NCBI RefSeq assembly: GCF_004405125.1 | Contig: NZ_SORX01000002.1 | Span: 434,001-498,000, forward strand | DNA from: Jeotgalibacillus salarius | GTDB taxonomy: Bacteria > Bacillota > Bacilli > Bacillales > Jeotgalibacillaceae | Direction: 5' to 3' | DNA: 64,000 nt | Shown here: in pieces, positions 8,578-18,049 of the stretch | How positions within the stretch are numbered: position 1 is the first letter of the stretch | How the letters are laid out: each line of letters begins with the position of its first letter | Notes under the pieces: generated by a model | The model's input: the letters and a program-made list of their open reading frames with translations, nothing else | What the model was told of the DNA's origin: nothing | Databases searched by the model: none | Made by a program: the position numbers and the translations under genes

Positions 8578-9902
8578 CGTTCCGAACCTTCTTTAAATCT
8601 TGATAATGAACGGTCATGCTTAATAAGATCTTCATAGCTTTCACGTTCTATCACCAGTTCAGCGCGACCATCCTCCACGAATACAACTGCCGGCCGGGGA
8701 ATTCGATTATAATTGTTCGCCATCGCATATCCATAAGCCCCTGTACAGAATACAGCCAGAACGTCACCTGGCTGGTGTTCACTAATCGGCAGATCCCAAA
8801 TGAGCATATCTCCTGATTCACAGCATTTTCCGGCAATTGAAACAACTGTTTCAGCTTTTGCATCCGGACGATTTGCTATAACCGCTTCATATCTGGCATT
8901 GTATAAGGCCGGGCGAATATTATCACTCATTCCTCCGTCAACTGCCAGATAGTTTCTGACTTCAGGAACATGTTTTGATGATCCGACTGAGTATAGTGTT
9001 GTGCCTGCATCACCTGTAAGTGATCGTCCTGGCTCTATCCAGATTTCAGGCATTGCTAATTGGTGCTTATCCATTAGCATTTTTACTTCTGTAATGATAT
9101 CTTCCACGTACTTAGCGGGAGCCAATGGTTCATCTTCTTTCGTATATCGTATGCCAAAACCGCCCCCGAGGTTTAATACTTCAGCACTAAAGTGATACTT
9201 CACTTTCCAGTCAGCCATTTTTTCAATCATTTTTTCTGCCGCCATGATAAACCCTGTTGTTTCAAAAATTTGTGAACCAATGTGACAATGTAAGCCGAGT
9301 ACTTTAAAACTTTGATCATCAAGTGTTTTTTGCAGTGCTTCTTCAGCCTGTCCATTCTGAAGGTCGAACCCGAATTTTGAATCTTCCTGACCTGTCAAAA
9401 TATAATCGTGCGTATGAGCTTCGATACCCGGTGTCACACGCAGCAAAATTGATGCCTGTTTTGCTTTCTCTTTGCATATGCGTGAAAGGAGTTCAATTTC
9501 ATAAAAGTTATCCACAACAAAACAGCCAATGTCAGCATCTAACGCCATAGCTATTTCTTCCGGACTTTTGTTGTTGCCATGGAAATGTATTTTTTCAGGA
9601 TTGAAACCGGCTTTTAGTGCCGTATATAATTCCCCTCCTGACACAACATCCAGGCTAAGCCCTTCCTGTTCAATAAGCTGAATCATTGCAATAGATGAAA
9701 ATGCTTTACTTGCATAAGCCACTTGAGAAGATACCCCAAGACGTTCAAACGTATCTTTAAATCCGCGCGCCCGTTGACGAATCAGATGAATATCGTATAC
9801 ATACAGAGGAGTACCAAAATCTTTTGCCAGATCAATTGTATCTACGCCGCCAATGGTTAAGTGCCCTTTTTCATTTACTGATGATGTGCCATAAAAATGC
9901 AT
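8574..9902 (-). CDS. lysA: Diaminopimelate decarboxylase
   Basis: PLP enzyme catalysing the last step of lysine synthesis, meso-diaminopimelate to L-lysine and CO2. The 442 residues show the fold-type III pattern: PLP lysine K66 in VAYASKAFSS, HIGSQ, EPGRSL, and the C-terminal CESGD motif contributing Cys to the dimer active site. ATG 9902 is chosen because MHFYGTSS matches the family start and AAGGGA lies about nine bases upstream; a longer frame to 9935 is unlikely. As in B. subtilis it follows spoVAF, and it ends in overlap with a 28-codon ORF. Confidence 0.95.
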   Translation of the reverse strand: MHFYGTSSVNEKGHLTIGGVDTIDLAKDFGTPLYVYDIHLIRQRARGFKDTFERLGVSSQVAYASKAFSSIAMIQLIEQEGLSLDVVSGGELYTALKAGFNPEKIHFHGNNKSPEEIAMALDADIGCFVVDNFYEIELLSRICKEKAKQASILLRVTPGIEAHTHDYILTGQEDSKFGFDLQNGQAEEALQKTLDDQSFKVLGLHCHIGSQIFETTGFIMAAEKMIEKMADWKVKYHFSAEVLNLGGGFGIRYTKEDEPLAPAKYVEDIITEVKMLMDKHQLAMPEIWIEPGRSLTGDAGTTLYSVGSSKHVPEVRNYLAVDGGMSDNIRPALYNARYEAVIANRPDAKAETVVSIAGKCCESGDMLIWDLPISEHQPGDVLAVFCTGAYGYAMANNYNRIPRPAVVFVEDGRAELVIERESYEDLIKHDRSLSRFKEGSER

Positions 9903-9984
9903 GCTACTAATCCCTTCTTTACTGCAGAATATCATTGATAGATAGTAAGTACATTACCACAGTAAAGCGTTTTTATGCAATGCA

Positions 9985-11439
9985 TTAGTTGGTTCGCTTT
10001 TGTCTGATGCGATCCTCTGCTTTTACTACCATCGGTCTCAGTACAGAACTTGTGACCGGGACTCTGGTAATAATCTGCAGCAGAGCCAGAGGTCTGAACG
10101 GAAGAAGCGGCCAGAGATACGGCACAGTAAATACTTTCATTTGTGCTAAGAACAGGATCATAACCGTTATGCCTATTACTAATCCACTTGCATGAAAAAA
10201 AGCTACTAGAATGAGTAACAATATTCGTACGGTTTTATTCGCAATGCTCAATTCATAACTCGGTGTCGCAAATGTTCCGATCGCTGCAATCGCTACATAT
10301 AAAATAACCTCAGGAACGAACAAACCTACATCAATTGCAATCTGTCCGATTAATACAGCCGCGATTAATCCCATTGCGGTAGATAAAGGGGTAGGCGTAT
10401 GAATTGCAGCCATCCTTAAAAATTCAAGACCAATATCGGCCAGCAGAATTTGCAATATCAGAGGGATTGCAGTTTCTTCCCTTACACCGATAAATGACAA
10501 TTCTAATGGCTTTAACGAAGGGTCAATCGCTAATAAATACCAGAGTGGGAGCAAAATAAGTGATGCCACAATCCCGCTAAACCTTAGCAGCCTTAACATT
10601 GTACCTGCTGCAGGGGACTGCCTGTATTCCTCAGCATGCTGAACATGATGAAAGAATGTAGAAGGGGCAATGATGACACTCGGGGACGTATCAATATAAA
10701 TACAAATATGACCTTCTAACAGATGTTCTGCCGCGATATCCGCTCTTTCAGTAAAACGTACTAATGGGTATGGGTTGAACCCCTGTTTCACAATGTATTC
10801 TTCCAGAGATTTATCCGTCATTACCAACCCGTCTGTATGAATTTGTTCAATTTCTTTTTTGATTATATCGACAAGCTCTTTATTTGCAATCCCCTCAATA
10901 TAACCGATTGCTACATCCATTTTTGACCTTTCACCGATCTCCAGCATTTCAAACCTCATGCCTTTATCCCTGATTCTCCTGCGAGTCAGAGCAGTGTTAA
11001 CAATAATATTTTCCACAAATCCATCTCTGGATCCACGCACCACTCTTTCTGTATCCGGCTCTTCAGGCTGCCTTCCCGGATAACTTCTGACATCGATGAG
11101 AAAGCATTCTTCTTCCCCATCAATTTTAAGTGCAATTAACCCTGAAAAAACCTGTCTGATTAACTCATCTTCTTTGTCCGTAACTTCCACTGAATGATGA
11201 ATGATTCGTTGGTCAACAAGTGCTTTGAAGTTCTTCCGGCGATCAACTTCATGTAAAGCACTTAATTCATCAAGCACCTTCATAATAAAACGGGTTTCAC
11301 ACAATCCATTAACCGCATAAATATTAATACTATGATCGCCAAAATCTATTTTTCTGACGATAAAATCAAAACTGATACCAAGTCCGGCTTCTTTTAACCT
11401 GCTGTCTAATTCCCGATTTTTTTTAGGGAGTTTATTCAT
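9985..11439 (-). CDS. spoVAF: SpoVAF, GerA-family spore membrane protein
   Basis: Homologue of the GerA germinant-receptor A subunit encoded in the spoVA operon, a forespore inner-membrane protein linked to spore germination. The 484 residues have a soluble N-terminal half (about 1-270) and a C-terminal half with several helices, including RPLALLQIITRVPV at the end. ATG 11439 is preferred over 11457 because GGAAGGG, which overlaps the spoVAB stop, is correctly spaced for it. It follows spoVAB directly; the genes usually between them (spoVAC, spoVAD, spoVAE) are missing here. Confidence 0.9.
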   Translation of the reverse strand: MNKLPKKNRELDSRLKEAGLGISFDFIVRKIDFGDHSINIYAVNGLCETRFIMKVLDELSALHEVDRRKNFKALVDQRIIHHSVEVTDKEDELIRQVFSGLIALKIDGEEECFLIDVRSYPGRQPEEPDTERVVRGSRDGFVENIIVNTALTRRRIRDKGMRFEMLEIGERSKMDVAIGYIEGIANKELVDIIKKEIEQIHTDGLVMTDKSLEEYIVKQGFNPYPLVRFTERADIAAEHLLEGHICIYIDTSPSVIIAPSTFFHHVQHAEEYRQSPAAGTMLRLLRFSGIVASLILLPLWYLLAIDPSLKPLELSFIGVREETAIPLILQILLADIGLEFLRMAAIHTPTPLSTAMGLIAAVLIGQIAIDVGLFVPEVILYVAIAAIGTFATPSYELSIANKTVRILLLILVAFFHASGLVIGITVMILFLAQMKVFTVPYLWPLLPFRPLALLQIITRVPVTSSVLRPMVVKAEDRIRQKRTN

Positions 11440-11444
11440 TATAT

Positions 11445-11870
11445 TCAACCCTTCCATACCGGTAAAAAGATCAGCCAGTAAAATAGCGAACCGGCTACTT
11501 TCCCCGCGATAATTGCCGTGATAATCAACTCAAGACTTCCTGAAATTTTCAAACGTCTTGTTATCAGTGGTATGACATTTAACACTTCAGTCAACGCTGC
11601 TGCCATCATTCCAATAAATATTCCTGAAAACAGTCCAGCTACAGGCGTTAATATAGCAGCATTTAAAGTGATGGGCACGAACATGACTGAAGTTCCGAAC
11701 AGCGCTCCAGTTATAAGGGCCCATTCTATCACTCTTAACCTGGATTTTTGTGATGATAATAAGATGACTCTTGGCAATACACCGAGAACTGAAATAAAAG
11801 CAACAAATCCGCCGCCTACTGCAAAACCTGCCGCTATCCCAATAAAAGCAGCAAGAACATTGGAGATCAT
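11445..11870 (-). CDS. spoVAB: SpoVAB stage V sporulation membrane protein
   Basis: Membrane protein of the SpoVA set that moves dipicolinic acid through the forespore inner membrane. The 141 residues equal the family length, with about four hydrophobic segments and the glycine-rich start IGIAAGFAVGGGFVAF. It begins three bases after the spoVAA stop and its end overlaps the ribosome site of spoVAF, so spoVAA-spoVAB-spoVAF look tightly coupled. Expected SigG-dependent forespore expression is family knowledge; no separate promoter was seen. Confidence 0.85.
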   Translation of the reverse strand: MISNVLAAFIGIAAGFAVGGGFVAFISVLGVLPRVILLSSQKSRLRVIEWALITGALFGTSVMFVPITLNAAILTPVAGLFSGIFIGMMAAALTEVLNVIPLITRRLKISGSLELIITAIIAGKVAGSLFYWLIFLPVWKG

Positions 11871-11873
11871 TGT

Positions 11874-12437
11874 TTAAAATTTTTCATCGGAGGATCTGAC
11901 GAAATCCTCAACTGATTTTTCGTATTTAAAAATTTCTATATCAAGAGGGCTCGGTTCATCATTAAATCGCTTCTTTAAAAGTCTGTTAAAGAACAATAGC
12001 ATACCTGCTCCAATTCCGATTGAATAAGGGATATGGAACCAGTTTGGGTTACTGGTACCAAGCATATTAACAATGACCAGCTGTGTTTCGGCCATGCTGA
12101 CATCTTCATGGAAATACATGATTGTCAATGCTGCGCCTGTAAATAACAGCATCCATACCAGCCCTAATAGCAGGATTGAAGAGCGTGTTGACTCTATTCT
12201 TTCTATGACCGTATACGTGCTGCCTGTTACGACAATTTCAGGATACATCAGTTCATATTTCCGCTGAATATCAGTACTGGTCACGATTGAATATCGCCCG
12301 TCTATCCCATGTCGCACCACTTCTTTTTCCAGGGCTTCCTTGAGGTCAGGAGAAGCCCAGACATCTGCAATATCACTGAGTTTAATTGAACCATCAGCCA
12401 ATGATGCTTTCGATTTCATTTCAATATAAGCCTTCAC
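11874..12437 (-). CDS. spoVAA: SpoVAA stage V sporulation protein
   Basis: First gene of the spoVA operon, 187 residues. It has an N-terminal soluble part, a membrane helix pair at about 95-160 (LLGLVWMLLFTGAALTIMYF and a later segment ending LLFFNRLL) and a charged tail. GTG 12437 is chosen over an ATG at 12482 because AAAGGAG sits 8 bases upstream and this start removes an implausible overlap with sigF. The gene lies 17 bases after sigF. The exact role within the dipicolinate channel is not established. Confidence 0.85.
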   Translation of the reverse strand: MKAYIEMKSKASLADGSIKLSDIADVWASPDLKEALEKEVVRHGIDGRYSIVTSTDIQRKYELMYPEIVVTGSTYTVIERIESTRSSILLLGLVWMLLFTGAALTIMYFHEDVSMAETQLVIVNMLGTSNPNWFHIPYSIGIGAGMLLFFNRLLKKRFNDEPSPLDIEIFKYEKSVEDFVRSSDEKF

Positions 12438-12454
12438 GCTCTTCAACTCCTTTC

Positions 12455-13198
12455 TCACACCTTCTGTTCTTCTTCCAGCCATTCTTTAATAGTAGATAGC
12501 ACCTTTTTTTCAATACGTGAGACCTGGACCTGAGATATCCCCAGCTCTTTCGCCACTTCAGATTGCGTCCAGTCTTTAAAATATCTGTAAAATATGATCA
12601 TTCTGTCCCGGTGATCCAATGTCATCAATGCTTCTTTAAGCGCAATGTGATTAAACCACTCGTCATCCTGCTGAGCAAGCTGATCTAAAAGTGTAATTGG
12701 ATCACCTTCACTTTCATACACAGTTTCATGTATTGATGAAGGCGCTTTGGAAGCCTCCTGAGCTAAAATGATGTCATCAACAGGCACCTCAAGATAGGTT
12801 GAAATTTCTGATAGAGATGGCACTTTATTTAAGGTGGCTGATAAATGTTCTCTGGCTTTTCTTACTTTGTATCCAAGCTCTTTGATTGACCTGCTTACTT
12901 TAACTGTTCCGTCATCTCTTAAGAATCTCTGGATTTCTCCAATGATCATTGGAACAGCATAAGTGGAAAACTTCACATTATAAGAAAGATCAAATTTATC
13001 AACTGCTTTCAAAAGACCTATTGCTCCGATTTGAAACAAGTCATCCAATTCATATCCACGATGCTGAAATCGCTGAACAACCGACCAGACCAGCCTTACA
13101 TTTTGCTCGACCATTTTGTCTCTTGCTTTTTGATCTCCACTTTGACTCTGTCTAATCCACTCACGAACCTCATCATGATTAATAGAATTTACACTCAT
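12455..13198 (-). CDS. sigF: RNA polymerase sigma-F factor
   Basis: First forespore-specific sigma factor. Region 2 is seen as DDLFQIGAIGLLKAVDKFDLSYNVKFSTYA, followed by region 3 and a region 4 helix-turn-helix TQSEVAKELGISQVQVSRIEKK. ATG 13198 gives 247 residues and has AGGGG six bases upstream. ATG 13219 would give 254 and overlap spoIIAB by 10 bases. Third gene of spoIIAA-spoIIAB-sigF; its activity is held by SpoIIAB and released by SpoIIAA. Confidence 0.96.
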   Translation of the reverse strand: MSVNSINHDEVREWIRQSQSGDQKARDKMVEQNVRLVWSVVQRFQHRGYELDDLFQIGAIGLLKAVDKFDLSYNVKFSTYAVPMIIGEIQRFLRDDGTVKVSRSIKELGYKVRKAREHLSATLNKVPSLSEISTYLEVPVDDIILAQEASKAPSSIHETVYESEGDPITLLDQLAQQDDEWFNHIALKEALMTLDHRDRMIIFYRYFKDWTQSEVAKELGISQVQVSRIEKKVLSTIKEWLEEEQKV

Positions 13199-13209
13199 CC
13201 GGGGGTCCC

Positions 13210-13650
13210 CTACATACAATTGGCTTTAACAGCGGAAAGCTGTTTCACCATTTTTACGACAGTCCCGCGACTTTGAGATGAATGCACTTCCACTTTGTCC
13301 ATAAAATGTTCCATGATCGTAAAACCCATACCTGATCTTTCCATATCTGGTCTTGACGTATATAGGGGCTGCATCGCCTGGTCGACTTCATTAATCCCTT
13401 TCCCCTGATCTTCTATTTCGATTGTGAGAATTCTATTGTCAATTGAAAGCCTCATACAAACTTCATGGAATCCTTCCTCGTTATAGCCGTGGATGATTGC
13501 ATTCGTGACAGCTTCAGACACTACAGTTTTAATATCGCTCAACTCCCCAAGTGTTGGATCATATTGAGCGATAAAAGACGCAGCAATCATTCTTGCAAGC
13601 CCTTCATTTTCACTAATAGACGAAAAATTACACGTCAGTTTGTTTTTCAT
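13210..13650 (-). CDS. spoIIAB: SpoIIAB anti-sigma F factor and kinase
   Basis: Serine kinase of the GHKL ATPase fold that binds sigma-F and phosphorylates SpoIIAA. The 146 residues carry the N box EAVTNAIIHGY, the G1 box IEDQGKGI and the G2 motif GMGFTIM. The start overlaps the spoIIAA stop by ATGA, keeping expression of the partner-switching proteins matched. Length and motifs are complete. Confidence 0.96.
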   Translation of the reverse strand: MKNKLTCNFSSISENEGLARMIAASFIAQYDPTLGELSDIKTVVSEAVTNAIIHGYNEEGFHEVCMRLSIDNRILTIEIEDQGKGINEVDQAMQPLYTSRPDMERSGMGFTIMEHFMDKVEVHSSQSRGTVVKMVKQLSAVKANCM

Positions 13651-14000
13651 TGAACTGCCTCCAATCTTGACAGTGCTCTCTCTTCAGAAATTTCAACCAT
13701 CAGGATTTTATACATTCCGGACATTTCAAATAGACGCTTTACTGTCGGTGTAGCCGCACACAGCACCATATTTCCGCCTATTTTTTGTAAATACTTATAC
13801 CTTCCCAGTATTAAGCCGAGACCTGAACTATCCATAAATTCAAGTTTTGCCAGGTTCAAAATGATATGCCTGATAGAATCACTCTCCATAAGATCGGCAA
13901 GCTCCTTACGTATAGGCCCAACTTCATGATGGTCCAGTTCCCCGCTCATCCTTAGCAGTAATACACTTCCCTTGACCTCAGCTTCAACTCTGCATGCCAT
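13647..14000 (-). CDS. spoIIAA: SpoIIAA anti-anti-sigma factor
   Basis: STAS-domain protein that in its unphosphorylated form pulls SpoIIAB off sigma-F. The 117 residues contain the switch site FMDSSGLGL with S58, the residue phosphorylated in B. subtilis. A strong AAGGAGGAG ribosome site precedes the ATG. It is the first gene of the spoIIA operon, and a SigH-type promoter is visible upstream at 14056-14083. Confidence 0.96.
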   Translation of the reverse strand: MACRVEAEVKGSVLLLRMSGELDHHEVGPIRKELADLMESDSIRHIILNLAKLEFMDSSGLGLILGRYKYLQKIGGNMVLCAATPTVKRLFEMSGMYKILMVEISEERALSRLEAVQ

Positions 14001-14055
14001 TACTACTCCTCCTTCTTCAGCTGTTCAACTTTTTCCAACAGCTGTAATCCGGAGT

Positions 14056-14083
14056 ATTCACGATTGAACCCTGTTAATCCTGC
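14056..14083 (-). promoter_or_regulatory. Predicted SigH promoter of spoIIA
   Basis: On the minus strand, GCAGGATTA (14075-14083) fits the SigH -35 pattern RNAGGAWWW. After 12 bases comes CGTGAAT (14056-14062), fitting RNNGAAT at all but the first base. spoIIA is known to be SigH-dependent and needs Spo0A~P; Spo0A boxes were not resolved. Confidence 0.7.
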
Positions 14084-14121
14084 AAGGTGACAATACTAGT
14101 AAAAAGAAGTAGTATTTCGAC

Positions 14122-15273
14122 TTAATTTGCAAAAAATGATTTTTTCCATGTGCGCATAAATAATGCTGACCAGGATGATCTTTCAACAGGCTGCTTCGAA
14201 ACTAATAACCCCCTCGAAACTTCAGCATCATCTTTTAGGACCTTTACATAGCCTATAATTTCACTTTGCTTTAAAGGTGCTTTCAAATTTTTTTGCATGA
14301 CGACTTTTCTGTTATACGTCGCATTTTCATTCTTTTTCTCAACGACTTGCAATGAATTTTCGAGTACAGCTTCAATTTTTTCAGGTGTACCTTTGTTTAC
14401 AATGACTTCTGCCAGTTTTTCGCCTTGCTTGTTAAACGTTTTCGTTACATAATTTGTAAACCCGTAATTCAGCATTTCTGCTGTCAGCTGATTCCTTTCC
14501 TGTGAAGACTGTGCACCAAAAATAACGGTGATCAGACGCATGTCCCCTCTCTTCGCTGTAGCAGTCAGGCAATATTTTGCTTCGCTTGTATAGCCAGTTT
14601 TCAATCCATCTGCACCTGGATAAGATTTAATCAGCTTATTCGTATTTACGAGCCAGAAAGGGTCTGTCTCCTGTCTTAAATAATCATCATAAGTGCCTGT
14701 AAAATCAGTGATTTCTTCATATTCAAGCAATTCCCTTGCAAGCATTGCCATATCATAAGCAGAACTTACATGGCCTTCCTCAGGTAATCCTGTTACGTTT
14801 TTAAACTGTGTGTCCTTTAATCCCAGCTCGCTTACTCTATTATTCAGCTGCTTCAAAAAAGCTTCTTCTGTTCCTGAAATATGTTCTGCCATTGCAACTG
14901 ACGCATCATTTGCGGAAGCAATTGAGATCGCTTTAACTAATTCCTTTACTGTCATTTTTTCGCCTTGTTTTAAATAAATCTGTGAGCCGCCCATTCCAGC
15001 TGCAAAGCTGCTTGTTGTAACCTCTTCCTCCCAGGTCAGTCTGCCGTTCTCTATTTCTTCCATTATGAGAAGCAGTGTTCCGATTTTAGTCATAGATGCC
15101 GGCGGTAGCTGTTCTTTACTGCTTCGTTCAAATAAAACCATCCCGGTATCAGCGTCTACTAAAATGCCTGACTTCACATCCTCCAGGTTAAGTTCAGCAG
15201 CACTGGATTGTGAATGAAGACAAAAAAACATAATAAAGCAAGACAGACATAATAATTTCTTCAACACACACAC
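14122..15273 (-). CDS. dacF: DacF D-alanyl-D-alanine carboxypeptidase
   Basis: Forespore penicillin-binding protein that removes terminal D-alanine and tunes cortex cross-linking. Up to 383 residues with a signal peptide (cleavage near SSA-AE), SxxK motif SMTK (60-63), SAN (120-122), KTG (225-227), PBP5 C-terminal domain and a basic tail. Four consecutive codons (GTG TGT GTG TTG) begin the frame; AAAGGG is best spaced for the GTG at 15267 or TTG at 15264. It sits upstream of spoIIAA as in B. subtilis, with its own promoter after the pdp terminator. Confidence 0.92.
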   Translation of the reverse strand: MCVLKKLLCLSCFIMFFCLHSQSSAAELNLEDVKSGILVDADTGMVLFERSSKEQLPPASMTKIGTLLLIMEEIENGRLTWEEEVTTSSFAAGMGGSQIYLKQGEKMTVKELVKAISIASANDASVAMAEHISGTEEAFLKQLNNRVSELGLKDTQFKNVTGLPEEGHVSSAYDMAMLARELLEYEEITDFTGTYDDYLRQETDPFWLVNTNKLIKSYPGADGLKTGYTSEAKYCLTATAKRGDMRLITVIFGAQSSQERNQLTAEMLNYGFTNYVTKTFNKQGEKLAEVIVNKGTPEKIEAVLENSLQVVEKKNENATYNRKVVMQKNLKAPLKQSEIIGYVKVLKDDAEVSRGLLVSKQPVERSSWSALFMRTWKKSFFAN

Positions 15274-15292
15274 GCCCTTTAAAGGTTTTTAT

Positions 15293-15322
15293 TATGATTG
15301 CTATTTCCTGCTATTTTTATAC
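15293..15322 (-). promoter_or_regulatory. Possible SigF/SigG promoter of dacF
   Basis: On the minus strand a GTATA element is followed about 15 bases later by AGCAATCATA, partly matching the SigF/SigG pattern GYATA and GGnnAnAHTR with two mismatches. dacF is SigF-controlled in B. subtilis. Weak evidence. Confidence 0.4.
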
Positions 15323-15325
15323 ATA

Positions 15326-15352
15326 AAAAAAAGCCGCAGCCTGGGCTGCGAC
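15326..15352 (-). terminator. Terminator of pdp
   Basis: Eight-base-pair GC-rich stem (15333-15340 with 15345-15352, one mismatch), followed on the minus strand by eight Ts. It isolates dacF from the nucleoside genes. Confidence 0.85.
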
Positions 15353-15360
15353 ATTCATTC

Positions 15361-16668
15361 TTATTTACCTGTAACCTGATCAACGATTAATGCCGGAGCT
15401 TTACCTTCAGCAGAAATTTCAATACTCTCGTATAATTTTGTTTTTACTTTTTCAATTTCTGTTAAGTCATTTGCATAGATCGTTACGAGAGAATCACCTT
15501 CTTTTACGTCATCTCCCACTTTCTTTTTAAGCATCAGGCCGACTGCCAGGTCGATTTCGCTTTCTTTTGTCGCTCTCCCTGCCCCAAGCCACATCGCTGC
15601 AGTACCAACGTTGTCAGCAATGATTCGGCTGACCTGGCCGCTTTCTCTAGCAGGAAGTTCGATTTTGTGCGCTGCCTGTGGAAGTTTTGCAGGATCATCA
15701 ACGACAGAAGCATCGCCGCCCTGTCCGGAGAGAAATGCCTTAAAACGATTCAGAGCTTCTCCACTTTCAATCGCATCTTCAAGCATTTTTCTGGCTTCTT
15801 CCTGCGTTTCGGCTTTCTTTGAAAGCACAACCATATGGCTTCCAAGCACTAAACAAAGCTCTGTTAAATCCTCAGGTCCTTCACCTTTCAACGTATCAAT
15901 TGCTTCTTTTACTTCAAGTGCATTTCCAATTGCAAACCCAAGCGGCTGACTCATATCAGAAATAACGGCCATCGTCTGACGACCAACATTGTTGCCGATC
16001 TTAACCATTGCTTCTGCAAGCTCTCTTGCCTGAGCTTCATCTTTCATGAACGCTCCTGCGCCAGTCTTTACATCAAGTACGATCGCATCTGCACCGGCTG
16101 CAATTTTTTTACTCATAATTGATGAAGCAATAAGCGGAATGCTATTGACAGTCGCCGTCACGTCACGAAGTGCATAAAGCTTTTTATCAGCCGGTGTCAG
16201 GTTTCCACTCTGGCCAATGACAGCCAGTTTTTCTTCATTGACAAGACGGGTAAATTCCTCGCTTGTTAATTCAACATGAAAACCAGGTACTGCTTCAAGC
16301 TTGTCTATCGTGCCGCCTGTATGTCCCAGACCCCGTCCACTCATTTTCGCAACAGGTACACCTACTGCAGCAACAAGAGGTCCGAGAATTAATGTAGTCG
16401 TGTCACCCACACCGCCAGTTGAATGCTTGTCTACCTTAATTCCCTCAATAGCAGATAAGTCAATCTGATCACCGGACTCTACCATTGCCATGGTGAGATC
16501 AGCACGTTCAGATTGTGACATACCTTCAAAATAGATCGACATCAATAGAGCGCTTACCTGATAGTCAGGAATTGATTCGTTCGTATAGCCGTCAATGACA
16601 TATTTGATTTCTTCTGTAGAGAGTTCTTCACCATTTCTTTTCTTTTCAATAATATCTACCATTCTCAT
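15361..16668 (-). CDS. pdp: Pyrimidine-nucleoside phosphorylase
   Basis: Cleaves uridine, thymidine and deoxyuridine with phosphate to the base and (deoxy)ribose-1-phosphate. The 435 residues contain the family signature [19 protein letters not shown] and the phosphate loop [11 protein letters not shown]; the C-terminal alpha/beta domain is complete. ATG 16668 ([10 protein letters not shown]) fits the known start, with GAGG upstream; the frame is open five codons further. It follows deoB on the same strand; its sugar product is DeoB's substrate. The purine phosphorylase pupG found here in B. subtilis is absent. Confidence 0.95.
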   Translation of the reverse strand: MRMVDIIEKKRNGEELSTEEIKYVIDGYTNESIPDYQVSALLMSIYFEGMSQSERADLTMAMVESGDQIDLSAIEGIKVDKHSTGGVGDTTTLILGPLVAAVGVPVAKMSGRGLGHTGGTIDKLEAVPGFHVELTSEEFTRLVNEEKLAVIGQSGNLTPADKKLYALRDVTATVNSIPLIASSIMSKKIAAGADAIVLDVKTGAGAFMKDEAQARELAEAMVKIGNNVGRQTMAVISDMSQPLGFAIGNALEVKEAIDTLKGEGPEDLTELCLVLGSHMVVLSKKAETQEEARKMLEDAIESGEALNRFKAFLSGQGGDASVVDDPAKLPQAAHKIELPARESGQVSRIIADNVGTAAMWLGAGRATKESEIDLAVGLMLKKKVGDDVKEGDSLVTIYANDLTEIEKVKTKLYESIEISAEGKAPALIVDQVTGK

Positions 16669-16700
16669 ATTATGCTGCCTCATTTCAATTTTATTTGTCA

Positions 16701-16742
16701 GCGTTCAGGACAGCCGTTATGGGACTCAGCTGCCCTGAATGC
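16701..16742 (-). other. Intercistronic hairpin between deoB and pdp
   Basis: Arms 16701-16714 and 16729-16742 pair over 14 positions (one wobble, one mismatch) around a 14-base loop. No T run follows on the minus strand, so it is not a normal terminator; RNA processing or attenuation between the genes is possible. Confidence 0.6.
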
Positions 16743-16757
16743 AGAATGACGAGGAAT

Positions 16758-17945
16758 TTATTTTAATAAATCATTTAAAAAGCTCTTGCCAAACTCTGGC
16801 GCTTTCACCTGAAAGTTCTCAGCAATTGTTGCGCCGATATCTGCGAATGTTTCACGTAAAGGAATTTCCCCACCTTTTTCAATTGAAGGTGAGTATACAA
16901 GTAATGGAACATATTCACGCGTATGGTCGGTGCCGTGGTGGATCGGGTCGTTACCATGGTCAGCCGTGATAATCAGCAGGTCATCATCTGTCATTTTTTC
17001 AAATACTTCAGTAAGTCTCTGATCGTACTCTTCCAGTGCTTCACCATACCCCTGTGGATCACGTCGGTGGCCAAACAGTGCATCAAAATCCACAAGGTTT
17101 AAAAAGCTCAAGCCTGTAAAGTCTTTATCGAAAGTTTGAATCAGCTTATCCATACCGTCCATATTATCTGAAGTACGGATCGATTCTGTCACACCTTCTT
17201 CATTATAAATATCAGAAATTTTACCAATCGCGATCACATCATAGTTCTCGTCTTTCAGTTCATTCATAACAGTACGACTAAAAGGTGTTAAAGCATAATC
17301 ATGTCTGTTCGATGTACGCTTGAATGCCCCAGGCTTTCCAACGAATGGTCGAGCAATAATCCGGCCGACCAGATATTTTTCATCAAGCGTCAGTTCCCGT
17401 GCAATTTCACAAATCTTATATTGCTCCTCAATTGGAAGAATTTCCTCATGTGCAGCAATTTGCAGAACCGGATCGGCTGACGTATAGACAATTAAAGCAC
17501 CGGTTTTCATATGTTCTTCGCCCAACTCATCCAGGATTGCTGTCCCGCTTGCCGGCTTGTTACCGATTACCTTACGTCCGGTTTTTTCTTCAAGCGCCTG
17601 AATCAGCTCTTGAGGAAATCCTTCAGGGTAAACCTTAAATGGTGTATCAATATTTAAACCCATAATCTCCCAGTGCCCTGTCATGGTATCTTTTCCGACA
17701 GACGCTTCCTGCATTTTAGTATATTTTGCAAGTGGCTCTGAAGCAGGTTCAATACCTTTAACTTCTTCAATATTTGATAGTCCAAGCTTTGCCATATTAG
17801 GCATTTTCAACCCATTCATATGCTCTGCTATGTGTCCAAGCGTATGAGCACCTTTATCATTAAATGCCTCCGCATCTGGTGCTTCACCAATACCTACTGA
17901 GTCCATTACTACCAGATGAACACGCTTAAATCGAATATCCTTCAT
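16758..17945 (-). CDS. deoB: Phosphopentomutase
   Basis: Alkaline-phosphatase-superfamily enzyme interconverting (deoxy)ribose-1-phosphate and -5-phosphate, feeding nucleoside sugars to central metabolism. The 395 residues start [21 protein letters not shown] with the metal-binding Asp; the second metal site ADHGND lies near residue 315. ATG 17945 has AAGGAGG at proper distance. First gene of the deoB-pdp unit, directly upstream of xerD's end as in B. subtilis. Confidence 0.96.
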   Translation of the reverse strand: MKDIRFKRVHLVVMDSVGIGEAPDAEAFNDKGAHTLGHIAEHMNGLKMPNMAKLGLSNIEEVKGIEPASEPLAKYTKMQEASVGKDTMTGHWEIMGLNIDTPFKVYPEGFPQELIQALEEKTGRKVIGNKPASGTAILDELGEEHMKTGALIVYTSADPVLQIAAHEEILPIEEQYKICEIARELTLDEKYLVGRIIARPFVGKPGAFKRTSNRHDYALTPFSRTVMNELKDENYDVIAIGKISDIYNEEGVTESIRTSDNMDGMDKLIQTFDKDFTGLSFLNLVDFDALFGHRRDPQGYGEALEEYDQRLTEVFEKMTDDDLLIITADHGNDPIHHGTDHTREYVPLLVYSPSIEKGGEIPLRETFADIGATIAENFQVKAPEFGKSFLNDLLK

Positions 17946-17980
17946 CAAATCTTCCTCCTTCGATAACTTTAACTATATTT

Positions 17981-18010
17981 ATTGTACCTATACTATGTCT
18001 AACGTGACAA
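17981..18010 (-). promoter_or_regulatory. Predicted sigma-A promoter of deoB-pdp
   Basis: On the minus strand, TTGTCA (18005-18010), an 18-base spacer and TACAAT (17981-17986), both 5 of 6 to consensus, about 35 bases upstream of deoB. Confidence 0.55.
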
Positions 18011-18049
18011 GAGATACGTCTGAAGTCTGACAACTTATTTTACCGGGCA

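Noticed and set aside
9936-9984. Lysine riboswitch or T-box before lysA.
   Set aside because: Only 82 bases separate spoVAF from the lysA start and contain no T-box or L-box signatures.
11518-11877. 119-codon plus-strand frame opposite spoVAB.
   Set aside because: Antisense shadow of a conserved membrane protein; hydrophobic codon bias on one strand produces the open frame.
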